NCBI GenBank assembly: GCA_027297845.1
Contig: JAPUHG010000306.1
Coordinates: forward strand, 1 to 20,109
Length of the DNA stretch: 20,109 bases
Source of the DNA: Gammaproteobacteria bacterium
GTDB lineage: Bacteria; Pseudomonadota; Gammaproteobacteria; Steroidobacterales; MnTg04
Reading direction: 5' to 3'
In this document: in pieces, positions 8,009-14,725 of the stretch
How the letters are laid out: every line of letters begins with the position of its first letter
How positions within the stretch are numbered: the first letter of the stretch is position 1
Position numbers and translations under genes: made by a program
Notes under the pieces: generated by a model
What the model was told of the DNA's origin: nothing
Databases searched by the model: none
The model's input: only the letters and a program-made list of their open reading frames with translations

Positions 8009-8050
8009 AAAAAAACCAACAGCGGGGGGATACCCCTCGTCCTGCCGTTG
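8009..8050 (-). terminator. Terminator-like hairpin between pfp and hppA
   Basis: Beginning directly after the pfp stop on the minus strand, CAACGGC (8050-8044) can pair with GCTGTTG (8023-8017, one G-T pair). An inner GGGG/CCCC pairing is possible, and a 7-base T tract follows. The hppA ribosome binding site GGGAGG starts a few bases further on. It may end most pfp transcripts, letting hppA be read through at lower level, or act as a processing site. Confidence 0.55.
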
Positions 8051-9316
8051 CTAAATCTTGAATCCCTTCTTCAAAATACGCGGTACGGCAATATTCTTTA
8101 GCTCAACATATCGTGGCATGCCGTTTCGGTATGGCGGGTAATCTTCGCCACGTATAAGTGGCGCCAGGTATCGCCGGCCAGCTGCGGTAATGCCAAAACC
8201 GTCCTTGCTGATGTAACGGGCAGGCATCAATTTCTCCCGATTCGCAACTCGGCTCAGCGGAGTATGCCCGATCGACCAACGATAAGGCTGGTCCGATTCG
8301 CGCACGATGATCGGCATGATCGCATCGTGACCTTTCAAGGCCAACTCCACCGCCGCTTGGCCAACTGCGTAAGCCTGTTTTACATCGACGCTGGATGCGA
8401 TATGCCGCGCGGAGCGTTGCAAGTAGTCAGCAACTGCCCAGTGGTATTTGTAGCCATGCTTTTTCCTGACCATCTCCGCGACGACCGGTCCGACGCCACC
8501 GAGCTGTGCGTGACCAAAGGCGTCACGAGTCCCGGCTTCGGCCAGGAAGCGGCCATTCTTGAACCGCGTGCCTTCTGAAACGACGATTACGCAATACTCA
8601 TATTTTTTGACACAGTCCCTTACCCGGGCCAGGAATCGCTGCTGATCGAAAGGCACTTCGGGCAACAGGATGATATGCGGTGCAGCGCCAGGATTTTCCC
8701 CGGCCAGGCAGGCAGCGGCGGCTATCCATCCGGCATGTCTGCCCATAACCTCAAGGACGAAAACCTTGGTTGAGGTACGTGCCATCGAGGCCACATCCAG
8801 TGCTGCTTCTCGCGTCGAGACTGCGACATATTTGGCAACCGACCCAAAACCCGGGCAGGTATCGGTGACCGGCAAATCATTGTCCACTGTTTTCGGTATG
8901 CCGATACAGGTGATGGGATGGCCCAATTCACGGCTTATCTGGGAAACCTTGTGCGCGGTATCCATGGAATCACCACCACCGTTGTAGAAGAAATAGCCGA
9001 TATTGTGTGCCTTGAATACATCGATGAGCCGCTGGTATTCCGAGCGGTTCTCTTCGATTCCTCTTAGCTTGAACCTGGCCGATCCAAATGCGCCCCCGGG
9101 GGTGTGGCGAAGCGCCGCAATGGCGGCGGCGCTTTCCTTACTGGTATCCACCAGGTCTTCCAGCAGGGCGCCAATAATGCCATTGCGACCGGCATAGACA
9201 TTGCCAATTTTGTCGCGATGCTTACGCGCAGTTTCGATCACGCCGCAGGCGGAGGCGTTAATCACAGCGGTCACACCGCCCGACTGCGCATAAAAGGCGT
9301 TTTTCCTGGTCATCAT
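8051..9316 (-). CDS. pfp: Pyrophosphate-dependent 6-phosphofructokinase
   Basis: 421 residues from ATG 9316 (a second ATG follows at 9313). The frame is open to an ATG at 9388, but the family begins near MTRKNAFYAQSGGVTAVINAS, so the longer start is less likely; no strong ribosome site decides it. It reversibly phosphorylates fructose 6-phosphate with PPi. Motifs: YNGGGDSMDTAHK (Asp116, Ser117), GIPKTVDNDLPVTD (Lys142, catalytic Asp145) and VMGRHAGWIAA. Lys at the PKTVDND position, rather than the Gly of ATP enzymes, marks PPi use. The residue after GGD is Ser rather than the more frequent Asp, as far as I can align it. Its partner hppA follows downstream; in methanotrophs and sulfur-oxidising symbionts these two are found together. 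The enzyme can run in either the glycolytic or the gluconeogenic/Calvin-cycle direction. Confidence 0.92.
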   Translation of the reverse strand: MMTRKNAFYAQSGGVTAVINASACGVIETARKHRDKIGNVYAGRNGIIGALLEDLVDTSKESAAAIAALRHTPGGAFGSARFKLRGIEENRSEYQRLIDVFKAHNIGYFFYNGGGDSMDTAHKVSQISRELGHPITCIGIPKTVDNDLPVTDTCPGFGSVAKYVAVSTREAALDVASMARTSTKVFVLEVMGRHAGWIAAAACLAGENPGAAPHIILLPEVPFDQQRFLARVRDCVKKYEYCVIVVSEGTRFKNGRFLAEAGTRDAFGHAQLGGVGPVVAEMVRKKHGYKYHWAVADYLQRSARHIASSVDVKQAYAVGQAAVELALKGHDAIMPIIVRESDQPYRWSIGHTPLSRVANREKLMPARYISKDGFGITAAGRRYLAPLIRGEDYPPYRNGMPRYVELKNIAVPRILKKGFKI

Positions 9317-9393
9317 TCTTTTATCTTGCCCGGGGTCGGGCCGGTTTAAACAGCGGCCAAGCATACCTGATTCCGGTGCTCGCTTCATACGGT

Positions 9394-9422
9394 TTGACCT
9401 AATCTTCTGCTGGCGGTAGGGT
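9394..9422 (+). promoter_or_regulatory. Weak candidate promoter for adk
   Basis: TTGACC (9394-9399) is separated by 17 bases from TAGGGT (9417-9422) in the spacer divergent from pfp. The -35 is good, the -10 poor, and the predicted leader is about 35 bases. Listed only as a possibility. Confidence 0.22.
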
Positions 9423-9463
9423 TCCGGCCTTCACGAAATGTATGAATCGGATGAGGAGCCATT

Positions 9464-10111
9464 GTGAGGATTGTATTGCTGGGTGCGCCCGGATCAGGAA
9501 AAGGTACCCAGGCGCAAAAACTGGTTGAAACATATGGTATTCCGCAGGTTTCTACCGGGGATTTGCTACGCGCGGAATTGCAATCGGAAAGCAAACTCGG
9601 GTTGCGGGCCAAGGCGGATATGGATGCCGGCCGGCTGGTTCCTGATGAACTGGTGCTTGAACTGATCCAGCGGCGCCTGGAGAAAGACGATGCGCGCGAC
9701 GGATTCATCCTCGATGGGTTTCCTCGCAATAGCTCGCAGGCGCGGGACCTGGAAAACCTGTTGCGGGAGATCGAAAAGCCACTGGATGCGGTTCTTCTTC
9801 TTGATCTCGACCTGGATGTCCTGAGCAAGCGCCTGACCGGCCGGCGTACCTGCTCGGTAACCGGCAAGCTTCTCAATATTCATTTCTCCCCGCAGGAGGA
9901 GCTGGATGCATGTATTGCCGCTGGCGGAGAATTGATTCAGCGTGCCGACGACAACGAAGAGACCATTGCCAATCGTCTCAAGGTCTACCAGGAGCAGACC
10001 AGGCCATTGATAGAATTTTATGGATCGGTTGATCTGCTCAGGGTGGTCGATGCGATGGGTGCGGTAGAGGAAGTCTCGGGACGGATGCAAAAGGCCCTCG
10101 ATTGTTTGTAG
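9464..10111 (+). CDS. adk: Adenylate kinase
   Basis: 215 residues, the usual length of long-form bacterial Adk. It interconverts ATP + AMP and 2 ADP in the cytosol. The P loop GAPGSGKGTQ is at residues 7-16, followed by the AMP-binding STGDLLRAE, the GFPRN segment with its catalytic arginine, the LID domain (about 120-160, GRRTCSVTGKL to RADDN), and ANRLKVYQEQTRPLIEFY. The LID has no four-cysteine zinc site; it is the hydrogen-bonded gram-negative type with two isolated Cys. GTG 9464 is chosen because GGAG lies 6 bases before it and the protein begins exactly as the family does (MRIVLLG). It diverges from pfp and converges on rnd. A housekeeping gene with nothing unusual beyond the GTG start. 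Confidence 0.97.
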   Translation: MRIVLLGAPGSGKGTQAQKLVETYGIPQVSTGDLLRAELQSESKLGLRAKADMDAGRLVPDELVLELIQRRLEKDDARDGFILDGFPRNSSQARDLENLLREIEKPLDAVLLLDLDLDVLSKRLTGRRTCSVTGKLLNIHFSPQEELDACIAAGGELIQRADDNEETIANRLKVYQEQTRPLIEFYGSVDLLRVVDAMGAVEEVSGRMQKALDCL

Positions 10112-10116
10112 GACTG

Positions 10117-10249
10117 GGTCGTAGGAGTGCCTTTTTGGTCAGGACGACCTTATGCCGCGGAGCACAGGCGACCGAAGGAAGTCCCCTTGCGGGAGATGTG
10201 CGAGAGCGGCCAGGCCCGCTAGGAATGCCGATCGCGGCTGAAGCCGCCA
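10117..10249. repeat. Degenerate REP-like palindromic spacer between adk and rnd
   Basis: The 153-base convergent spacer contains several short dyads: GGTCGT/ACGACC (10117-10122, 10144-10149), AGCGG/CCGCT, and GCGGCT-GA-AGCCGC (10234-10247). Its GTAGGAG start and GCGGCTGAAGCCGC end recall the REP palindromes (GTAGGAGCGGCTTCAGCCGC type) of pseudomonads and xanthomonads. No T tract follows, so it is not a standard terminator. Only one copy is present in the window, so repetition cannot be shown. Confidence 0.3.
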
Positions 10250-10264
10250 CGACGAGCCCCCTGC

Positions 10265-11377
10265 CTAGTCGCCGGCCGCGATCGCCAGTAAATCATCGCC
10301 GAGGACATCGCCTCGCCAGCCGCGTGTCGCCCGGGTATCTGTTTCACCGCGGACCAGGGCCTGCAGATCGCGTCTGCTGGCGAGCAACTCCGGTTGTACC
10401 TTCAATTCCCCGGCTCGTTGCTGCCGCAATATCTTGAGCTTTTTTAGCAGCGCTTTTTCCGGCCCACCGGGTCTTGAATGGTTATCCATCGGGATCGGTT
10501 CGCCAGTTTTCTGCGATAGCGCTCGCAACAACCCTGTCCCATAGCGCCTGATTTTTCCTGCCGGCAAATCCTTGATCCCGGTCAGCTCCTCGGGGCGTTC
10601 CGGGTTACGGCAAGCCAGACCGATCAGGGCCGGGTCTCTTACGATCCATTGTCTTGGCCGGTTTTCCTTTTTCGCTGTTTCCTCGCGCCAGCCTGCCAGA
10701 TTCCTGAGACTTGCGCGCTGCTCCACACTTAGTTTCCCGGCCCCTTTGACCCGCTGCCATGCGGTGTCGTCGGCTTGCTCATATAACTCACGATTATACA
10801 GCTCCAGGCTGTCTTCGGTGAACCATTGCTCCCGATTGCGGCCCGCGATTTCCGCCTGTAAATGTTCCATGATCGGGATCAGGTAAAGGACGTCGTCGGC
10901 CGCATAATCGAGCTGCGCCTGGGTCAGCGGTCTCGCACACCACTGGGTACGCGTTTGCGACTTGTCGATTTTGACGTTCGTCAGCTGCTCCACCAGCGCC
11001 GAATACCCGAGTTGCAGGTCACTGCCCAGGCAACCGGCGGCTATCTGGGTGTCGAATATCGGTTGCATGGGGTGATCGCCGAATTGCAAAAGCAGTTCGA
11101 GATCCTGGCGGGCCGAATGCATGATTTTTAGCTGTTGCCGGTTGGCCAGTAATTCGAACAGGGGGGAGAGATCTGCAATGGCCAGGTTGTCGATCAGGAA
11201 TATCTCGTGCCGGGTTGCAATCTGGATCAGACATAACTGGGAATAATAGGTATCCTCGCGGCGGAATTCGGTGTCCATCCCGATTGCCGCCGACCCTTCG
11301 ATCTGTGAAACCGCATCGGCGAGCCCAGACTCGCTGGCAATCATTCGTACTGGTAACGCTGGGATTTTGCTCACCAC
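10265..11377 (-). CDS. rnd: Ribonuclease D
   Basis: 370 residues, the normal RNase D length. It is a 3'-5' exoribonuclease that trims tRNA precursors. The DEDDy exonuclease domain fills the N-terminal half: GMDTEFRRE (Asp35, Glu37), HSARQDLELLLQF (third acidic residue) and LDYAADDVLYL (Tyr and final Asp). The C-terminal half carries HRDC-type helices (around REETAKKENRPRQWIVRD, then LPAGKIRRYG). All four catalytic acids are seen. The start is a GTG-GTG pair (11377 or 11374); AAGGA a few bases upstream fits the second slightly better, with little effect on the product. It diverges from the membrane-protein/mpl/ubiX group and converges on adk across a REP-like spacer. Confidence 0.93.
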   Translation of the reverse strand: MVSKIPALPVRMIASESGLADAVSQIEGSAAIGMDTEFRREDTYYSQLCLIQIATRHEIFLIDNLAIADLSPLFELLANRQQLKIMHSARQDLELLLQFGDHPMQPIFDTQIAAGCLGSDLQLGYSALVEQLTNVKIDKSQTRTQWCARPLTQAQLDYAADDVLYLIPIMEHLQAEIAGRNREQWFTEDSLELYNRELYEQADDTAWQRVKGAGKLSVEQRASLRNLAGWREETAKKENRPRQWIVRDPALIGLACRNPERPEELTGIKDLPAGKIRRYGTGLLRALSQKTGEPIPMDNHSRPGGPEKALLKKLKILRQQRAGELKVQPELLASRRDLQALVRGETDTRATRGWRGDVLGDDLLAIAAGD

Positions 11378-11412
11378 GGCATCCTTTTTTTCGTTCGTGC
11401 AGTTTTAGATGG

Positions 11413-11427
11413 GCCCGAAATTCGGGC
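11413..11427. other. Perfect 15-bp dyad in the rnd / membrane-protein spacer
   Basis: GCCCGAA and TTCGGGC surround a single A in the 92-base divergent spacer. It could be an operator or a small leader hairpin; no T tract follows on either side. A possible -10 (TATCAT, 11434-11439) lies just beyond it, but no matching -35 was found. Confidence 0.35.
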
Positions 11428-11469
11428 AGAGGGTATCATGCCCGCTGACAGGGACGACAGGACGCAGAC

Positions 11470-11988
11470 ATGAGCCTTCTGTTGAAGGTATTTGTTGAGA
11501 TCGCTTTTTTTCGCCGCGGACCGGAAGATCTGCCGGCGTCCCCGTTTTTGCTTTTCTTGAGCCTGTTGGTCTATGCAGCCGGTAGCATGGTGACATCCGC
11601 GGTCTACACCGAAGAAGCAAGACTGATTCTCCTCGAGGTGATGGCGGATATCATTCTGATGCTGCTCTGGTATGGCGTGGTACTCGCCATTTACAAACGT
11701 AGCGCCCGCCTGCAACAAACCCTGACGGCGTTGTTTGGGACCGGTGGATTGTTGTATATCATCGCTTTCCCTGTGATGAGCTGGCTTCAGCAAGAAATCG
11801 GTACACCGTCAGGCGCACAATCCTCTGTCTTGCTAATGATGGCCATATTGATCTGGTCTATCGCGCTAGCTGCTCATATCGTTCAGCGGGCGCTGGAAGT
11901 CCAGATTGCTGTAGGTCTGGCAATTAGTATCGGTTACTTTGTTGTCAGCGTAGCGGTGTTTTCCTTCCTGTTCGGTACGAGCACCTGA
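11470..11988 (+). CDS. Hypothetical multi-pass membrane protein, possibly Yip1-like
   Basis: 172 residues, ATG 11470 with AGGA about 8 bases upstream. I do not recognise a named family with confidence. Four or five hydrophobic helices are visible (about 27-45, 54-75, 85-106, 118-138, 145-168), joined by short loops. A short amphipathic N-terminus carries RRGPEDLPAS, a motif reminiscent of Yip1-domain proteins in which a conserved region precedes the first helix. There is no cleavable signal peptide. The gene ends 12 bases before mpl and is probably co-transcribed with it, which hints at a role at the inner membrane or in the envelope, but the sequence gives no catalytic residues. GC and codon use look like the neighbours. 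Confidence 0.75.
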   Translation: MSLLLKVFVEIAFFRRGPEDLPASPFLLFLSLLVYAAGSMVTSAVYTEEARLILLEVMADIILMLLWYGVVLAIYKRSARLQQTLTALFGTGGLLYIIAFPVMSWLQQEIGTPSGAQSSVLLMMAILIWSIALAAHIVQRALEVQIAVGLAISIGYFVVSVAVFSFLFGTST

Positions 11989-12000
11989 GAATTAACCACG

Positions 12001-13362
12001 ATGCACATACATATACTTGGAATTTGCGGGACCTTTATGGGTGGCGTGGCCGCCCTGGCCAGAGAAGCCGGCCACGAGGTTACCGGTAGCGACCGGCAGG
12101 TCTATCCCCCGATGAGCACCCAACTGGATTCTCTCGGGGTCACGATCATGGATGAAGATGATCCGGCGCAACTGGAAACCCGTCCCGATGAAGTCATCGT
12201 TGGTAACGTGATGTCACGCGGCCGGGGTGTCGTAGAGGCCTTGCTCAATAGTGGCTTACCCTATACATCGGGGCCGGAGTGGCTCGCCAGAAACATACTC
12301 AGAAACCGCTGGGTGCTCGCCGTCGCCGGGACCCACGGCAAGACCAGTTGCAGCAGCATGCTCGCCTGGATTCTGGAAGATGCCGGGCTGCACCCGGGAT
12401 TTCTGATCGGTGGGGTGGCCGGAAATTTTTCCGGCACGGCCAGGTTGGGCAGTGATCCCTTCTTCGTGGTTGAGGCGGACGAATACGATACGGCGTTTTT
12501 CGATAAACGTGCGAAATTTGTTCATTACCATCCGCGCACCCTGGTATTGAATAATCTTGAATATGACCATGCCGATATTTACCCGGATCTGGCTGCCATC
12601 GCGACCCAGTTTCACCACTTGATTCGTAGCGTGCCCGGCGATGGTCTGATCGTTTGCAATGGCGATGATGGCAATCTGGCCGAGGTGATCGAGCAAGGTT
12701 GCTGGACGCGCAGCGAAATGTTTCTTGGTGACGGCGAATGGCAGGCAGAGCACGACTTATCCAGCCAGCAACTACGGATTAGTTTTGCGGACACCGATCA
12801 GGCCGCATGTCGCTGGCAGATGAAGGGCAGGCATAATGTTGCCAACGCGCTGGCTGCGGTAGCTGCGGCGAGACATGTCGGCGTACCGCTCTCGTCGTCT
12901 CTGGATGCGTTGAGCCGCTTCGCAGGCGTCAAAAGACGGGGGGAATTGCGGGGCGAGGTACGGGGCGTTTCCGTGTATGACGATTTCGCCCATCACCCGA
13001 CGGCGATCAAGGCGACGCTTGATGGTTTTCGTGAGGCGCACCCGGAGTCGCGTATCCACGCGGTACTGGAACCGCGCTCCAATACGATGCGTCTTGGTGT
13101 GCATCGCGATCGCCTGGCGGAGTCTCTGCAGCCAGCCGATCACGCGTGGTTGTTTCGACCGGCGGATCTTGCCTGGGATCTCGATGAAAGCATTGCCTTG
13201 CCAGGACAAAAATTCAGCGTTTACGACAATACTGACGACCTGGCCAGGGACATCGCGGGCGATGCCCGTGAAGGTGATATCGTGCTGGTTATGAGTAACG
13301 GCTCGTTCAACCAGATTCATCAGAAGTTGCTGGATTGCTTGGCGACCGGGACCGGGGACTGA
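12001..13362 (+). CDS. mpl: UDP-N-acetylmuramate:L-alanyl-gamma-D-glutamyl-meso-diaminopimelate ligase
   Basis: 453 residues, full length. It joins recycled murein tripeptide to UDP-MurNAc in the cytoplasm, feeding peptidoglycan recycling. The N-terminal nucleotide-binding fold opens with MHIHILGICGTFMGGVA, the ATP site is AGTHGKTSCSS near residue 110, the Mur ligase centre includes VVEADEYDTAFFDKRAKF and LNNLEYDHADIYPD, and the C-terminal domain has VYDDFAHHPTAIKATL. The GICGTFM start and EADEYDTAFFDKR distinguish Mpl from MurC. The gene follows the membrane protein after 12 bases and is followed after 3 bases by ubiX, a common gammaproteobacterial mpl-ubiX pairing. Its presence shows an active murein-recycling pathway and Dap-type peptidoglycan. 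Confidence 0.97.
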   Translation: MHIHILGICGTFMGGVAALAREAGHEVTGSDRQVYPPMSTQLDSLGVTIMDEDDPAQLETRPDEVIVGNVMSRGRGVVEALLNSGLPYTSGPEWLARNILRNRWVLAVAGTHGKTSCSSMLAWILEDAGLHPGFLIGGVAGNFSGTARLGSDPFFVVEADEYDTAFFDKRAKFVHYHPRTLVLNNLEYDHADIYPDLAAIATQFHHLIRSVPGDGLIVCNGDDGNLAEVIEQGCWTRSEMFLGDGEWQAEHDLSSQQLRISFADTDQAACRWQMKGRHNVANALAAVAAARHVGVPLSSSLDALSRFAGVKRRGELRGEVRGVSVYDDFAHHPTAIKATLDGFREAHPESRIHAVLEPRSNTMRLGVHRDRLAESLQPADHAWLFRPADLAWDLDESIALPGQKFSVYDNTDDLARDIAGDAREGDIVLVMSNGSFNQIHQKLLDCLATGTGD

Positions 13363-13365
13363 TCG

Positions 13366-13983
13366 GTGGGCGTGCAAGAATCAAACAAGACCATCAGTTT
13401 GGCGTGGAGCGGTGCATCCGGAGCGCAATACGGTATCCGCTTGCTGGAGTGCCTGCTAGGCGCCGGGCACCGGGTTTTCCTGATGTTGTCGAAACCCGCC
13501 CAGATCGTTATTGCGGAAGAAACGGATTTGAATCTGCCGGGTCGCAGTGGAGAAATAGCTCGCGTCCTGCATGAAAAATTCTCGGTTTCGGCGGATCAGT
13601 TGCAAGTCTTCGGCCGCGAAGAGTGGACGGCGCCGGTTGCCAGTGGATCGGCGAAGATCGATGCGATGGTGATTTGCCCCTGCAGCATGGCGACGGTGTC
13701 GGCGGTCGCCGTTGGCGCCAGCAAGACTCTGATAGAGAGAGCCGCCGATGTCATGCTCAAGGAAGGACGCAAGCTGATCCTGGTGCCGCGTGAGACACCG
13801 TTTTCGATTATTCACCTGGAAAACATGCTGCGACTCGCCAGGGCGGGAGCGATCGTTCTTCCCGCCAGTCCGGGTTTTTATGAGCGGCCGCAAAGCGTAG
13901 ACGAACTGGTCGACTTCGTGGTTGCGCGCATCCTGGATCAACTGGCTATCCCGCAAGAGCTGTTAGCACCCTGGGGCGGTTAG
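13366..13983 (+). CDS. ubiX: Flavin prenyltransferase
   Basis: 205 residues. UbiX attaches a dimethylallyl group to FMN to make the prenylated flavin used by the UbiD decarboxylase in ubiquinone synthesis. The FMN-binding start is SGASGAQYGIRLLECL; the centre has ICPCSMATVSAVAVGAS; the C-terminal half has LILVPRETPFSIIHLENMLRL and PASPGFYERP, all hallmark UbiX segments. GTG 13366 lies 3 bases after the mpl stop, with GGGG inside the mpl end acting as ribosome site; a second GTG at 13372 is an equally possible start. It is the last gene of the membrane protein-mpl-ubiX operon. ubiD is not in the window. Confidence 0.95.
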   Translation: MGVQESNKTISLAWSGASGAQYGIRLLECLLGAGHRVFLMLSKPAQIVIAEETDLNLPGRSGEIARVLHEKFSVSADQLQVFGREEWTAPVASGSAKIDAMVICPCSMATVSAVAVGASKTLIERAADVMLKEGRKLILVPRETPFSIIHLENMLRLARAGAIVLPASPGFYERPQSVDELVDFVVARILDQLAIPQELLAPWGG

Positions 13984-14031
13984 TCCGCACGCTTCAGACA
14001 TGCTTCGGGAATCCGGAACGATCGGCGCTTG

Positions 14032-14074
14032 TTGACCAATATCAATGTCTGGCAAATCGCCGGCGGGATACTAT
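14032..14074 (+). promoter_or_regulatory. FNR/ANR-type box and -10 upstream of the LON-domain gene
   Basis: TTGACCAATATCAA (14032-14045) matches the FNR/ANR half-site pattern TTGAT-N4-ATCAA with one mismatch. A -10-like TACTAT (14069-14074) predicts initiation near 14081, placing the box centre at about -42, close to the -41.5 of class II FNR activation. There is no good -35, as expected of an activated promoter. The motif is seen; the regulation is inferred. Confidence 0.45.
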
Positions 14075-14116
14075 GCTTAGGTAGCAGCGTCATTTATGCG
14101 CTGTGATGCCGGCATA

Positions 14117-14707
14117 ATGAATGTTCAAACCATAGCGCTGTTTCCCCTTCACACCGTCCTGTTTCCCGGTGGACCATTACCCCTGAGAATTTTTGAAACC
14201 CGCTACATGGACATGATTCGACGCAGCCTCAAAGGTGAGCAGGATTTCGGCATCATCCAGATTCAGACCGGCTCCGAAGGAGAAACTTCATCGATCTACT
14301 CGACCGGGACAATTGCGCGCATCGTGGACTGGAGCCAGGGTGATGACGGTATCCTCGGAATCGTTGTTCACGGTGGGCCGCGGTTCAGGGTCTTGCAGGC
14401 AGAAACATTGCCCGATGGTTTGAATGTAGGACGCGTGGATATCCTCAGCGAGGATCCTGGAACCCTGGTACCGACCGAATATGCGCCAATGACGGAAGTT
14501 CTGGAAAAAATCCTGAATAACCTGGAAGAGCAATACACGAGCGTTCGCAGGGACCTGCAGGATGCCGGCTGGGTGGCGAACCGGTTGGCGGAGTTGTTGC
14601 CGCTGGATATGGTTGATAAACAGGCCTGCCTGGAAATCGTAGAGCCGTTGGCCAGGCTACGGCAGTTGCAGGGCATGCTTCGACCGAGCCATTCCGCAGA
14701 AGAATAG
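14117..14707 (+). CDS. Stand-alone LON substrate-binding domain protein
   Basis: 196 residues from ATG 14117. The open frame also allows ATG 14096 (+7 residues), but homologous proteins begin close to the IALFPLHTVLFPGGPLPLRI segment; neither start has a strong ribosome site. The LON N-terminal domain (PF02190-like) fills the protein: the PLRIFETRYMDMI segment, a beta-rich middle (DFGIIQI, GTIARIVDW, GIVVHGGPRFRVL), and a C-terminal helical part with LAELLPLDMVDKQACLEI. There is no AAA+ or protease domain. Stand-alone LON-domain proteins are common in proteobacteria and their role is poorly known; binding of misfolded or degradation-bound proteins is suspected. It is flanked by ubiX (133 bases upstream) and convergent hemL (18 bases), so it is a single-gene unit, possibly anaerobically regulated. 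Confidence 0.9.
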   Translation: MNVQTIALFPLHTVLFPGGPLPLRIFETRYMDMIRRSLKGEQDFGIIQIQTGSEGETSSIYSTGTIARIVDWSQGDDGILGIVVHGGPRFRVLQAETLPDGLNVGRVDILSEDPGTLVPTEYAPMTEVLEKILNNLEEQYTSVRRDLQDAGWVANRLAELLPLDMVDKQACLEIVEPLARLRQLQGMLRPSHSAEE

Positions 14708-14725
14708 TTCCCTACCCGAACCTGA

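Noticed and set aside
9317..9388. Upstream 24-codon extension of pfp
   Set aside because: The added residues are not family-like and the alternative ATG has only a distant AGG; the start near MTRKNAFYAQSGG matches relatives better, although no strong ribosome site proves it.
10102..10437. A 111-codon plus-strand open frame after adk
   Set aside because: It runs through the palindrome-rich spacer into the antisense of rnd, with low-complexity Arg/Pro-rich sequence and no ribosome site.
14033..14074. TTGACC and TACTAT as an ordinary sigma70 promoter
   Set aside because: They are separated by 30 bases, far too long for -35/-10; TTGACC is better read as half of the FNR-type box.
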